In this document: piece after piece, positions 26,111 through 38,789 of the stretch | How the letters are laid out: each line of letters starts with the position of its first letter | Numbering within the stretch: position 1 is the first letter of the stretch | Assembly: GCF_037975245.1 (NCBI RefSeq) | Contig: NC_092576.1 | Coordinates: forward strand, 31,660,611 to 31,724,610 | Reading direction: 5' to 3' | Source of the DNA: Apostichopus japonicus | Lineage: Eukaryota > Echinodermata > Holothuroidea > Aspidochirotida > Stichopodidae | Length of the DNA: 64,000 nucleotides | Notes under the pieces: model-generated | What the model was told of the DNA's origin: nothing | What the model saw: only the letters and a program-made list of their open reading frames with translations | The model's database searches: none | Program-made: the position numbers and the translations under genes

Positions 26111-26243
26111 ATGCCGAGCCGATGTGTGGTTGCAGGTTGCTCCAACACAAGGACGATTTCACCTGCACGCTTTTCCAAAATATGACAGAAATCAAAGATT
26201 TTGGACATGATTCGTTCAAAACACTACACATACACAACTTGAC
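26111..26243 (+). pseudogene. THAP zinc-finger domain fragment, frameshifted
   Basis: From an ATG, the frame reads MPSRCVVAGCSNTRTIS, the canonical start of a THAP DNA-binding domain (M-P-x-x-C-x5-C-x-N). Near 26158-26162 the frame breaks by one base. The following frame reads LHAFPKYDRNQRFWT, matching the FPK-D-x-x-R-x-x-W part of THAP, then has a TGA before FVQNTT. The later Cys-x2-His pair was not found. THAP domains occur in host transcription regulators and in P-element-like transposases. A relic of either is possible. It cannot encode a complete domain. Confidence 0.65.
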
Positions 26244-26716
26244 GAGTGCCTGTATGCCTATGCTATTGCCAAGTAACTTGTTATGACCATAGCTTAGGCC
26301 TCATTGATGCAGCTAATGACAATTTTTTTTATTGGTTACCTAATATATTGCACAAAACTTAAAGCCAGTTGGTTTTAGAACAATCAATACTAGATCTACA
26401 ATTTTTCTTTTGTGGTTAAACTGTCAATGTGTTATAATTTAACGAAACAGTTGGTGGGATAATGCAATTACACGGGCTAGCCTGTTATACAACGTCTATT
26501 AGTTAGGTCTAGACCCCATGTTACCACTACTAGTACTATAGGGTTGAACTTGCACTGTACAGAATGTAAAATTTCCCTTGCACTGTAAGTAACAAAGTTC
26601 TAGAGGCTTCGCTACGAAGTTAAGTAGCAAGGGTCATCGACATTCGAGATAATTTAAATCAAATTATATTCTTAAATAACAGTGGTTTTGTTTATGCTCA
26701 ACCGATCAGTTTTTGT

Positions 26717-26953
26717 TCAGGATAGTTCAATCGTTCTGCTCGGGGACTTCAATCGGCAGCGACGCGTCTCGGCCATCAAAATCGTTTTACTATTTTTCTG
26801 AAAGGGGCTCAATTGATTGGGAAAAACACTGATACTTTCATCACCCTCGAAAACTATTTCCTCCTCTTCTTCCCGTAGAAAATAATTTTCGTCAAAGCTT
26901 GTGAATGTTCTGAGAGGTGAAGGCCCATTTCCTAAGACATTAAACCCAACCAT
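26717..26953 (-). CDS. Unassigned acidic open frame (78 aa)
   Basis: An ATG-initiated minus-strand frame encodes a peptide with an acidic patch (LREEEEEIVFEGDESISV) and a basic C-terminus. No homologue is recognised, no splice sites were paired with it, and 78 codons could arise by chance. It is recorded because it starts with ATG and its composition looks protein-like. Confidence 0.2.
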   Translation of the reverse strand: MVGFNVLGNGPSPLRTFTSFDENYFLREEEEEIVFEGDESISVFPNQLSPFQKNSKTILMAETRRCRLKSPSRTIELS

Positions 26954-27767
26954 TTCATCCCCTCTTTAAACGACTGTTAGTTTACGATTATATACAGTTT
27001 CACAACAGGTGAGACGAGCTGAATGGCTTATTAGGTACACTTTACGTTGAGTGGATATCCGGTTTACAGCGGAGCTCGTTTTGATTTATAATATCATCAG
27101 CATTAAGAAAATCCGTTCAAAACGGAATATCTCGATCAATTTAAAAGCAATGAATTCTGTATCATCGCACCTGATAAAACTAAGAGAAATAAGTATGTCG
27201 CAGTTTCTCTCCAATCATAATAAAATGTATTTAACGCAATGTATATCAACCATGCCATGAAACCACATAGGATAGACTTTAAATTTAGTTTTGAACAAAC
27301 GTAGGATAACAGTAGGCAACCCAATCCGAGCAGGTATTTTTATGACTTTAGGACAGGCCACCCTGTCTGTTTCAACCGATTGAATTTGAAAGTCAAAATT
27401 GTGTAGTATTAGTTTGGAGAACGGCTATATATTTCAATATTTGTCTAAATTTATATATTAAACATTTGTCCCTCGATATTATTGAAACTTTTTCAGTCAT
27501 TTAAATGACGCTTGACTAGTCCAAATTATAGGCAGTATTGTTGTTGGATTTCTCGAACGGGATAACAATTGAAGTTTATAACGTATTGCGTAGAGCGCGT
27601 ACACAACAAAGTATGTTCGGTTCCATAATGATGTAGCAAATATAGACAATAAAAACTTATTTTCTTCTGTGTTAAAGTTAGGAGTTTGTTGATAAAACAG
27701 TCTTTAATGATCTCGTTTGATTCAAAATCACATGATTGACATGATTATTTTCTTCTTTATTTTTTAG

Positions 27768-27844
27768 GTTCAGGTGGTGTCTGTTACCTCAGTCTATCCC
27801 TGCTGAGTCTATTCCTTCAATATTAAAGTCAAAGAATGTGAAAG
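27768..27844 (+). CDS. Second 77-nt exon of the LRR-like gene
   Basis: Acceptor TTCTTTATTTTTTAG precedes and a GTAAAGT donor follows. The exon is one base plus 25 codons plus one base, like 2445-2521. The peptide is FRWCLLPQSIPAESIPSILK followed by SKNVK. It joins in frame to the exon at 19896. The GTATGT donor six bases further on (exon end 27850) is equally plausible and would add GK. Only that longer form is in frame with the next candidate exon at 38764. With the shorter form, a still unseen exon is needed. Duplicate exons with identical phases indicate module duplication within the gene. Confidence 0.65.
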
Positions 27845-27850
27845 GTAAAG

Positions 27851-30800
27851 TATGTAAGCTCATGTAACATATATCGATTGATCAGTACTATCATGTGTGT
27901 ACATTAAATCCATGATCTGATACTTTAGTATAAATATATACATTCTCTGAAGTATATTTCGAGGCTTTCGAATCATTCATAGTCATTAGCAAATATTACC
28001 AATGGTAGAAGCCAATCATGCCGCAAAGGTTGGCTGTTATATACAAACGGAATTTCACTGAAGACAAGTGTATAATGTATATCGTGTTCTCCAGTAATAC
28101 AAATATTTCAGACCTGAACGTATTTACCAAAAGAAGACTACTGAATAAGAGTAATTAATAAAGTATCACAAATATGACATTACCCTTTTTAAGCAGCAAA
28201 TCTAATTTATGATCGTCCTAAATTAGTAGATAAATTAATGGGAACAGTAGGGTTTGTTTACAAAAAGTAAAAACTAAAATTTTCTTAAATGAGAGATATA
28301 TCACCCGTATTAAGTGGCATTTTCCTTTTAACTTTCAAATCATTCTGTTGCAGGTTTCCATCACAAAACAATTAGATTATAAAATTTAAAATAATCTTTC
28401 GATGGTATTCTGAAATATGCGTGAAGCAAAAACACCTTCCATTGCCTTATATTGTCTCTCATATTGCCTTACATTGTGATATATAGTTCTATTGGCAAAG
28501 CAGCAGCCTGCCATATATAAAGAATAAGACAGCACAAATTATAAATATGTAAATATCCAAATCTCACCCAGATGATACGGAATAACGTTTTCCAAGCAGC
28601 ACAAATATAGAATACATGCTTCATACACGCTTAAAGTTGTGAAAAGAAGATTTTAAGTGCCTTCATGGTCCTATCTGATTCGTAGTATATTTAAACTTAG
28701 TTTATTTGGAGGTTCATGTTGAACCCTGGAGTTTGTAAGGGTTAAAATCGCCTGGTTCGACCAATATCAAGCTGAAAAACAAAATTGGACAAGAAGTCTT
28801 GATCTCGACTCGAATTAAATTAAATTTAAATTTAATGGGGATTGTCTGATGTGCAAAGAAATGTCAATACAGACTTCTTAGGAACAAGTATTTTGGTGCA
28901 GGTGAGAAGACTAATTGGAATGTTGTGGGCATGTACATTTTCAACGATACAAGCAATTAATCATGTCCGGCACACCATACCTGTATTTAGGTCCAGGTGG
29001 GAAGACTTATCGGCATGTACATTGTTAACGATAAGAGCAAATAATCGGCCTGGGAATGATACGTTGCGTTTTATATTGAGATTACGGCAAATATTAGTAA
29101 GAGAATAACTAGGGGGTGTTTGATAGTGTGGGGGAAGGAGGGGGGTTACAATATTATTTGTCGAAAGGTTCCTTCCAGGCCGATAAGGAATACTGACATT
29201 ATGAACATTTTATACAACAAATGCAAATGCTTTGTCTGATATGAAGGGGATATGAAGGGGATGGGGAGGGGGAAGTACGCAAGTACTATTCATATCATAC
29301 TTCATTGCTGCCTCACCTCCTTCCAATACTCTGTTAAACCAGAAATCAACTTTGGTTAAGGATTAAGTTTGGCAAACTACTCGCAGAAAGGCTTCGTGGT
29401 TTTGTATTAAGAAACAACAAAATATATAAAGTTATTGGAGGGAAAAACGGATAGATGTTTCGCAGGCCATGTTGTCACAACATAGTAATGATGTCATTAT
29501 GCATGGGTATAGCAGTGTACTTCCGGCTATTTATTCCGGATATTAATCATGAAATTCAACCGTTCACCATAGCACCTACTCCTGGTACTAACGTTGCCTA
29601 TCTTTGATGTGTAATTGTACCATGTATTAAAATGTCAGGAATCGATATAGCCATTGTTTATTTCCCTCCCTGTTTAAAGCAAGTATTCTACTGTTGAATG
29701 GAGAGAGATAAAGGGGGGGGGGGGGGTTAAGGGTTCAGTTATGATCGATATAACGAAATGAGTGAATGCAAAGTAACAACCCTTTAAGAAAAAGACATTA
29801 TAAGAAACCTCAAGTCTGGTTTCTTTAATGAGATCCGTTCCTTGTAATCCGTGTTTATTGTGTAGTAATTAGGTTAATGCGTAACTGATCACCAAAAGAA
29901 GCCGCCGGTCCCTACTTAACCCCATACCCACTCCCACTCGTACAAATAGACACTAACCATAACATAAAGTAAACCAAAAAACCTTAATACAGCATGAGAT
30001 GTATACTTTAATAAAGAAACAGAACGGGCGACATTTTTTTGAAAAGTAGGCTATCCAAAAAAACATCGTTATTTCTAAAAATGAGATTGCGGTAACGAAA
30101 CGTATTAAAAACAATATTCAGTACAATGATTTAAGTTTGGAACAAGTTGATCACATTTTTAACATGTTGATTTGTTTACGATATTACGATGTCCCTTTGA
30201 ACAAAACGCTATCAATTTGGATAGTTTTGGAACAAATGTCCCTCCGTAAATCAGCCAAGGAAAGATAGTGAAGATATATCTAATGAGCACCAATAAGGAC
30301 AGATGAAGAGGGCGCTCTAACTCTTGCTTCTTTAAATGCAATGGATGTTTTCTGTTTTCTTTTAAGTTGTTCACTTCATTCTCACATAATCTCATCGAAT
30401 ATCTTATAAGCTTCATGTTGATTTACTTTAAACATTCCAACAGTACAGCAATGTTACTGCAGAATAATTTGCATTGTAGACAAATTTTATCACTAATGAG
30501 ATTACCTCCATAGTAAATATTCAATAACTGATCTTGTAAGGTATGACAAATTACGATTATATGATATACATTGCTTATGTATATTTAGCTCAGCCGTGCA
30601 TAATATACAGTGAAAATATTAGAAAGAAATGTAGTACATATAAAGGTCATTGATGTGTTAAAATCATTGATAACTGATTCTTGTATAGCATTTTTGCATC
30701 TTTATAATACTACTTCAATTCACTAAATTCCACATTATATGTAAAAACTAAGTAGTATTGAACTATATACGACTTTTCATTTTCGAATGAGGTTTCTGGA

Positions 30801-31010
30801 AACTGTATTTTTCTTCAATGTTATTTTGTATATCGTTCATCTCAATTCTAGTCGCTTGGCAGATGCACCACACACAGTTTCAACTCAACTTTCAATCTGG
30901 TCAATGGATGGATGGTATGAAGCTGTTTATTTCTTCTTTCACCGATGCAGTATTAAAGTTAAAATAAGCTACCAATGTCAAATGATAAAACAATAGATAT
31001 ATATCATCGC
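27851..31010. other. Intronic sequence with minor repeats
   Basis: No exon is supported. At about 28890-29060 a phrase of about 85 bp (CAGGTG-GAAGACT, GGCATGTACATT, AACGATA) occurs twice in tandem, giving an 88-codon open frame that I reject as a gene. A G-run lies at 29712-29727. Confidence 0.45.
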
Positions 31011-31017
31011 GGATTAT

Positions 31018-31250
<233 letters not shown>

Positions 31251-31254
31251 CGTA

Positions 31255-31375
31255 GTGAGTTAAAAATTTCAGAACAGTGAAAAAAGTCCAGCCTCTCACC
31301 GTATTCGAACGCTGGCCTCCCGCTTTATATGCGGACACCCTAACCACTAGGCTATAGACAATGATCATATGTCCA
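31255..31375 (-). mobile_element. tRNA-derived SINE fragment
   Basis: On the minus strand, TAGCCTAGTGGTTAGGGTG (31336-31354) fits a tRNA/Pol III A box. GTTCGAATAC lies about 33 bp downstream (31300-31309) and fits a B box. The paired stems of a real tRNA are not intact, and the sequence runs into a TA microsatellite at its 3' end, as SINE tails do. I call it a tRNA-headed SINE and not a functional tRNA gene. Confidence 0.7.
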
Positions 31376-31539
31376 GAGGTTCGAAACCGGTAAGGAAGGT
31401 CGTAATTCCACTGTAAGCGTTTGTCACCTGTATCGAACAATGCTAGTTCTGTTTTTGTTGACATATTTACCTTACTCTCCAGATCAAACATGATGCTAAC
31501 CATCTCCAAACCATTTGTGATTCCTAAAGCCAGATCTCG

Positions 31540-31578
31540 ATTGATATATATCTATAGATTTACATATATATATACATA

Positions 31579-31627
<49 letters not shown>

Positions 31628-31669
31628 TATAGATATAGCCAGATCTCGATAGATGTATATCTATAGATT

Positions 31670-31705
<36 letters not shown>

Positions 31706-31713
31706 TAGATATA

Positions 31714-31746
<33 letters not shown>

Positions 31747-31860
31747 TTATATATTTATAAATCTATATATCTTTAAACATATCTTTACATATCTATATCT
31801 ACATATATATCAATATATATATATGTTTATATCTTTATCTATATATATATGTGTGTGCGT
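31540..31860. repeat. TA-rich microsatellite block
   Basis: TATATA runs with GATATAGATA and CTATAGATTTACATA phrases. CCAGATCTCGAT plus ATATCTATAGATTTACA occurs twice (about 31531 and 31638). Confidence 0.92.
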
Positions 31861-31869
31861 ATGTGGGTC

Positions 31870-33365
31870 TGTATATATCTACCAAAATGTTTCATGTTAA
31901 CAAATCCTTACATGTTAACAATCAACACATATAAGGCAAATGGACAAACATGCGCGTTGATCCAAAGCTGCTATCCTTCCTTAGGAAATATGACTTGATT
32001 GAAAATATTTGCTTCTATTAAAATTACTTTTGATGCTGATCTCCTCTTTTGAAAAGTTTTGTTGAGTCTACGCATGCCTCACACGAATGATTGTAACTGT
32101 ATTATATGTAAAATATGTGGTAAATTGGTCACAGTCTGCATAAACTTAAGATAAACGATTAAGGTAAATGATAGAAAATAGTCATCCATTAATCAAAGTA
32201 GGAACGTGGGAATTAATAACAGAAGAAAAAAAACTCCTAATCTACAAAATACGAACAAACAACTGTGCTTTGCCAAGAAACTATAAATTATTTATATATT
32301 CATATCAGGTAGACGAAATATGTTTATTGGAACTGGTTAACAACTTGTTATGTATGTTTATTGGTCTCTTAGATACATTGAGGTTATTGTAGTGTTGTGT
32401 GACTATGAATTGTGGTATTAGAATGTGGTAAACTTTGAGTACAAATTTATCGGAAGATACTTAAGCTGGAATGAGAGGTATTTGCGATTGTTTAAATACG
32501 TTTCGGTAGAGGAGGACGATGTGTATACGAAGTTTTATTAGTCAAACATGATTCTCGGAGCACCAATGTAGACCATTTGTAGACATTCCAGCAGACAATA
32601 AAAATAAAACAAAATGGAACATTAAACTCTAATGACTTCCCAAAATAGAGAAATATCCCTAAATACTGTAGAACTATAAGACGCAATATTAAATTCGAAA
32701 TTAGATCAATCTTATATGAAAATGAAAATTTATGAAATGATTTCACAATTGAAAAATGACATTGACACTTCTGTGTGGATGTACATTGTTCATTGGCTAA
32801 TACTCTGATCCTCACATTTTAGTCCTGTTATTGCTTCGTCACATATTTTAGATGCGCTTTTGCATGACAGGCAATAACGTATATGGAGCGTTATAACATT
32901 CCATTTGTCTGAGCTACTCTCCTATCCGTGTGTGTGTATGTAGGGCTAAGTTGAATTTACCTATAGCTTGGAACAGAGGACGGGACGTAAGGGTTAATGA
33001 TGCTGTGATTGTGCAGCGAGATATTATAATTGAAAGTGTCGTGTGATATTACCAGTCGACGCAGGAGTAATTAGAAAGGAAAACTGTCCTGGTATCTGCT
33101 ATAAAATATCTACGATAAACATGGAGCAGGAGGGGGGTGCCGGTGGAAGAAAAAAGAAATAAAACAGGGACATGTTATGAATAATTAATTCCCAAAAGCA
33201 TTACTTCCTCCTCATTGCAGCCACCCCCAACGCAACTGATGTAAACATGTAACTTCAGCGAACAGTATTACCAAGATCCACATGATTTTGGGATTATTAC
33301 CAACAATCATGTGGGTCCGGGACATTCAAATTATTTGTTCTCTACTGGTAATTCCTATCTTTAGT
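31870..33365. other. Intronic sequence, nothing recognised
   Basis: No supported coding or repeat feature. Confidence 0.45.
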
Positions 33366-34364
33366 CAGGTGGCTTAGCAACTTTAACGTAACCGGCCGGA
33401 CAAAAGTACCAAATTTGGCATGGAGTTTCTTTTCGACATATCTATCGATTTTATCCGTGGAACCCACTTTATCGGTTCCGATTTTTCAATATGGCGGCCA
33501 AAATCCAAGATGGCCCCCAGAGAAAAAGGAAATGTCATATATCTGGCTGTAAAAATCGGAGATGAACAAATGAGGGGTCAATTCAGGTGTTTCCTGGGTC
33601 ACTGAAACAGATGATGATGATGGCATGTTGCTTGAGTAACCCACTTCCAAGATGGCGGCCAAAATCCAAGATGGCCACCAGAAAGAAAAAGAAATGTCAT
33701 ATACCTGGCTGTAAAAATCGGAGATGAACAAATGAGGGGTCAATTAAGGTGTTTCCGAGCTCACTGAAACAGATGATGGTCATGGTATATTGCTTGGGCC
33801 ACCCACTTCCAAGATGGCGGCCAGAATCCAAGATGGCCCCCTGGAAAAAAAGGAAATTTCATATATATTCATTCCCCAGACCCCTGTGCCCTTTTCTGAT
33901 AGGGACCATCAAACCTTCCATCCTCAAACGTGTAAATGAAACCGGGCTAGCATCCTGATTATATATGTTATGGCTGGTATTCTAATTGTGTCACTTTGGT
34001 TCAGGAAGTCACTAAGGACTTATTGGGGAACTTTGAGGTGTGATCGACCGTGGATAGACACTGTCGCAAAGCCCGTTATTATATGGGAGTTACGAGTGTC
34101 ATGTAAGACTGATTACATTGAGTCAACTATATAATAGGGTAACCTGAGGGAAAACAGACCAGATGTGAATACCGACTCATTGAGAGATTTTGTACGATTG
34201 TGCACCCTTCATAAACACAACGTCAATTATGCAAACAACACACGCTAAGCAGGTCATTAGGCATCTGAGGTATTTAAGTAGTCTTTTCGAACCTGTACTC
34301 CAGGGCTACTGTTAGGGAGGATCTCCAGGAAGACTTGTTGTCTGGTATAGACAAGGCCCCCCCC
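33366..34364 (+). repeat. Left arm of the fold-back element
   Basis: Contains three tandem blocks of about 150-170 bp (around 33480, 33650 and 33815), each with ATGGCGGCC-AAATCCAAGATGGC and ACTGAAACAGATGATG. Inward follow TAGACACTGTCGCAAAGCCC and ACACGCTAAGCAGGTCA, all matched in inverse on the right arm. It ends at a run of ten Cs next to the LINE. Confidence 0.85.
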
Positions 34365-34429
34365 CCACTCATAGTAAAACGATAGCTTGGGCTCGAATCT
34401 CTCCATTGGAGAGCTCTGGACAGCGGTAG

Positions 34430-35942
34430 CAGCGATGAAGAAGGGAAAGTCCCCGGTCCCGATGGCCTCACTAATGAGTTCTATAGGATCTTCTGGGAGG
34501 TTCTCGGTGGGGACTTTAGAGAGGTGTTCGCCACCGCTTTCCAGTTCAATTACATGAGCCAAACATAGAGGGCTGGAAATATTGTTCTCCCAAAGTCGGG
34601 AGACCCTTTAGACCCTAATAGGCATGCAATACCGCTGTTAAATCGGGACTACAAAATCCTGGCCAAAGCATTAGGAAATCGCTTAGCGGATGTGATGCCG
34701 GATATTGTACTGTAGGTCCTCTCCAGACTTGCGCTGTGCGAGTCCTTCAGATTGAACTCAGTGTTTATTCGTTGGGTCTCGTTACTATATAAGGACGTCA
34801 CGAGCATGGTCACTGTTAACGAATTTACTTCCCAGTTCGAAGGGGAGTCCATCAGGTTTGTCCCCTCTCCCGTTGTTGTATATTCTCTTCAGCGAAACGC
34901 TCAGTACCTCGCTGGACAGATGCTCAGGGTTTCGGCCTTTCAATGTACCAGGTGGGGCTAGAGTTAAATGCGTGCAATATGCCGATGACGTCACTTGTAT
35001 TGTGTCGGACCTCGTCTCCTTCAAGCCTTTATCAAAGGTTTTTGGCCACCTTCCAAGAGGCTACTGGTGCCAGACTTAACAAGTCCAAGACCCAAGGACT
35101 GCGTTCAGGAGGTTGGCGTGGCCAATCCCTCCCATTTGATGCTACTTGGTCAGATGTCATGATCAGGGTAATCGGCATCTGGCTAGGTTATGGTGCCCTG
35201 GAGGCCACCACTTGGGCCGAGAAGGCTGATCAGGTGGAGGCAAGGCTCGAAACATTCAATCGGAGGTGACTCTCCCTCCCTGGGAAGGTTACAGTTGTCA
35301 ATCGTTTTATTGTTCCTCTCCTCTGGTATCCTGGGTCGTTGATCGCTGCACCAGATTATGCCTTGGTGCGATTGGAGGGGATCATTTTTTATTTCATTTG
35401 GGGAAAGTGCAAACCAAACTTTCTCAAAAGGACCGTTCTGTAAAAGACCACCTTGAGCGGGTGGGCATGGTTTGGTCCACCTACCATCTTAACTGCGCTT
35501 TCTCCTTTTGAAAGGTTTTTTCGTTGCGTTTGAGAATCCCTCGTTTGCCTTTTTTGTTAGGTTCTGGGGTGGTTTTCTTTTTTGCCACTACTGGCCCGGA
35601 TCCTTTTCCAACAACCGGCTTCGGGGGTGTATACTCAGATTGGTGACTCACTTTGTAGAATCAAAGAGGAGGGTGGGCCAGATGTTCTGCTGAACGTGGC
35701 CCCCTTGGCTTGCCAAACCGCCATCTCTCCAGATGTGTGGTGTTCTGTGTGTTGTAAGTCACTAGATAGCTGTCTCCGGGACATGGCAAGGAGGATTGCA
35801 CATGGGGTCCTCATCACTAACCATTTTCGCCTAGTCAGGTGGCGATTAGGTTAAGGGATTTGTCCCTGTGTGGGCTGTAAAGCCATCAGGACTATGCAAC
35901 ACCTTTTGCTGGAGTGTCCCTTTGTCCGGTTGGTGTGGGAAT
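34430..35942 (+). pseudogene. Decayed L1/Tx1-like LINE inside the fold-back
   Basis: Fragments in shifting frames match a LINE RT in order: KKGKSP then, one base out of frame, PDGLTNEFYRIFWEVLGG (34457-34530). Next come IVLPKSGDPLDPN and LLNRDYKILAKALGNRLADV (34590-34695), and a Y-A-D-D box near 34977-34990. Near 35640-35850 there is a C-terminal region (SLCRIKEEGGPDVL), then CPCVGCKAIRTMQH and LLLECPFVRLVW (35863-35938), the Cys-His motif found after the RT of L1/Tx1-type elements. At least several frameshifts and stops separate them, and the segment before the active site is shortened. It is dead and has been carried between the fold-back arms. Confidence 0.8.
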
Positions 35943-36082
35943 GATGGTTTCAGGCCTTCATTATTGGTGTTATTGGTTGTTATTGCTGTTGTTTTGGTTA
36001 TTAGTGTTATTGGTTGACCTCAGATGACTAGTGACCCGACTTAGCGTGTGTTGTTGGCAGAATTGACGGTGTGTTTATGAAG

Positions 36083-36929
36083 GGGGGGGGCGCTTGTCTA
36101 TACCAGACAACAAGTCTTCCTGGAGATCCTCGCTAATAGCAGCCCTGGAGTACAGGTTCGAAAACAACGACCTAAATACCTCAGATGACTAGTGACCTGA
36201 CTTAGCGTGTGTTGTTCTCACAAATGACGTTGTGTTTATGAAGGGTGCACAATCGTACGAAATACCTCAATGAGTCGGTTTTCGCATCTGGTCTGTTTTC
36301 CCCTCAAGTTACGCTATTATATAGTTGACTCAATGTAATCAGTCTTACATGACACTCGTAACTCCCATATAATAGCGGGCTTTGCGACAGTGTCTATCCA
36401 CAGTCGATCACACCTCAAAGTTCCCCAATAAGTCCTAAGTGACTTCCTGAGCCAAAGTGACACAATAAGAATACCAGCCATAACATATAGTCAGGGTGCT
36501 AGCCCGGTTTCATTTACACGTTTGAGGACGGAAGGTTTGATGGTCCCGATCAGAAAAGGGCACAGGGGGTCTGGGGATTGAATATATGAAATTTCCTTTT
36601 TTTCCAGGGGGCCATCTTGGATTATATCCGCCATCTTGGAAGTGGGTGGCCCAAGCAACATACCATGACCATCATCTGTTTCAGTGAGCTTGAAAACACC
36701 TTAATTGACCCCTCATTTGATCATCTCCGATTTTTAAAGTCAGATATATGACATTTCCTTTTTTCTGGCGGCCATCTTGGATTTTGGCCGCCATCTTGGA
36801 AAATCGGAACCGATAAAGTGGGTTCCACGGATAAAATCGATAGATAGGTTGAAAAGAAACTCCATGCCAAATTTGATACTTTTGTCCTGCAGGTAACGTT
36901 AAGCCACAAAATTGTTGCTAAGCCACCTC
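36083..36929 (-). repeat. Right arm of the fold-back element
   Basis: Inverted partner of 33366-34364, with two of the three ATGGCGGCC blocks. Immediately inside it a phrase (CCTCAGATGACTAGTGACC to TGTGTTTATGAAGG) is present as a partial direct copy at about 36016-36080 as well as at 36178-36245, suggesting slippage or gene conversion at the inner boundary. Confidence 0.85.
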
Positions 36930-38763
36930 ACTACTTATTATAAAAGTGAGCTCATAACGCCAACCTTACGGATTAACTTGATATAAAAATGTACCACACG
37001 GACAGCACTTATTTGTATTTAAAGTGTAAAAGTACATGATTTGTGACATTGCTCAGTCAAAATCAAAATCAAGTTATTTTGAAATGTGTACTTTTTTAAT
37101 TTATTTGTGATATGCGATAATCTCAAGTGTTTGTGAGACGTTCAAATACCAGGCTCCTTCAGGATACTAAATCGTGTCAAGTGTGCTAATAACAATCGTG
37201 TAACCAAAAGTATAAATAAGAAAGATGATTCATTATTGAGGCATTAATTTCAACAAATTGAAGGGAAAAAAATTAGGAAAATAACTACGAAAATCGTTGC
37301 ATTACTAAAGAACTTGAATGGTATGATGTAGATGTTCAAAACAACGTCGGAGCAATTAAATAAATGCAGTAAGTTTTTCTTCCTCGGTGTGAAACACCCT
37401 CATCAATATCCTCAGGGCTCTCCAAGACAAAAACTCAAAACCAAAATCATTGTAATCCAATAGAGGGACAAATTCCATGGGTTAAAAAAAGCTTCTACAG
37501 TGAAATTAAGTAATTGACAACACAAAATGTGATCGGCCAGAGGAGATTTAAGACCGGAAGAGTCAATAAGTCAACCTATAGCAACATTCTTCTTTCGTTT
37601 TGCAATAAATGCTGCCTGTAAAGAGAAGCGTCTTATAACAAGATAGTGACCATACTAGCGGGCGTATGGTATTGTAAAATATGAATGTATGTATGGTATG
37701 TTGTAAATTACACACGCAAAGCTAATAACAAGAGAAATGTGAGAGAGTCGTGACATAGGAATTACAAGAAATTAATGGAGGCATGAGTACAGATTGGTAC
37801 CTGCTTAAAAGGATGCATGTGAATAGTATAGAATTTAACAAAGGCTTTGGAGTAGGTACGCAACACAGATAATCCTAAATCTAACCACAGCTCTCTCTAA
37901 CGCTACCAGACCGCCACTGTAACCTCGGGCCTAGACGTCGCTTCCAACATACTCAATCAAATGTATTCTATGTTGAAGTATCCCTTTCTATATTTCTACA
38001 TCCATATTTCTGTTGTTTGTAGATTATGATATTGGCATTGTTTGTCTTTTAGTAAAAGAAAGCTTAACTATATCTTGACTGCTTCCACCTTTTATATTGC
38101 CACACAGACCTATCATACTGAACACTACTTTGTACTGAACTAGTTCGATATATATTAACTCAAGATGTTTGTTTGACTGTTTATTAATATCTCATCTACT
38201 TTGGTAAAGTACTGAACTTTCATCGCACAATTTTCATTTTTTTTTGTTAACTAACTTACCAACATCATTTACAATCTTAGTAATAGTTAGAGATCGGTGT
38301 GTTGGAATTAAGGGTGGAATGACGATTTCATTAATACAATTTGTATAACGTTCGTGACTGCACAGTTTATCCTTGATAGTAAAAATATGTGACTATGTAT
38401 CAACTAAATCTATAACATTAAGCTTAAATACACAACGTAATACATATTGTAAATTTTGATAAACAAAACGCATTTAAAACCAAACTTTAGTCAAGAAAAA
38501 AAATATCTGTACGACATTTTTGTTTTTATGTTTCACCTATAGAAGAATTAATTTAACAATACAGTGACAAGTCAAATTTCAGAAATTAAATTTTGCTGAA
38601 CATAGACTAATAGATTGTCATGACAGAAACAGCCGTTTATAGCATCAACCTTGGGCATATGTTCCCCTTTGTCTGAAAATAATAATATTAACAAGCATAT
38701 CAAAATACTACTAATAACATCTTAATAATCACTGATACAATATCATGTTCTTCTTTTATACAG
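36930..38763. other. Intronic sequence before the 26-nt exon
   Basis: AT-rich, no recognised features. Confidence 0.45.
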
Positions 38764-38789
38764 GTGACAGGGTTTTGGGATGAAAACAG
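38764..38789 (+). CDS. Candidate 26-nt microexon of the LRR-like gene
   Basis: A strong acceptor (TTCTTCTTTTATACAG) and a consensus GTAAGTG donor lie 26 bases apart. Read in phase 0 it encodes VTGFWDEN plus two bases. Those two bases pair in frame with the single leading base of the exon at 39241. The upstream join needs the 27850 donor, since the 27844 donor gives a stop. Tiny exons are easy to invent, but the two splice sites and the acidic continuation argue for it. Confidence 0.5.

Larger units (their letters stand above)
33366..36929. mobile_element. Fold-back element with kilobase-scale inverted arms
   Basis: The outer ends CAGGTGGCTTAGCAAC and GTTGCTAAGCCACCTC are complementary, and inverted similarity continues inward for about 1 kb on the left and 0.85 kb on the right. 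The centre holds a decayed LINE. The whole is about 3.56 kb. Long inverted arms with internal tandem blocks recall fold-back/Galileo-type DNA elements, but no transposase is visible and I could not define a clean target duplication. It lies in the intron between 27850 and 38764. Confidence 0.8.

Noticed and set aside
28842-29108. 88-codon frame as a gene
   Set aside because: It is produced by a local tandem duplication of about 85 bp and has no further support.
31296-31366. Functional tRNA gene
   Set aside because: A and B boxes are present on the minus strand, but the acceptor and other stems do not pair well and the element continues into a SINE body with a microsatellite tail.
33360-36935. 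Pair of inverted LTRs
   Set aside because: The ends lack TG/CA LTR termini, no primer-binding site or polypurine tract is seen, and arms are inverted, not direct.
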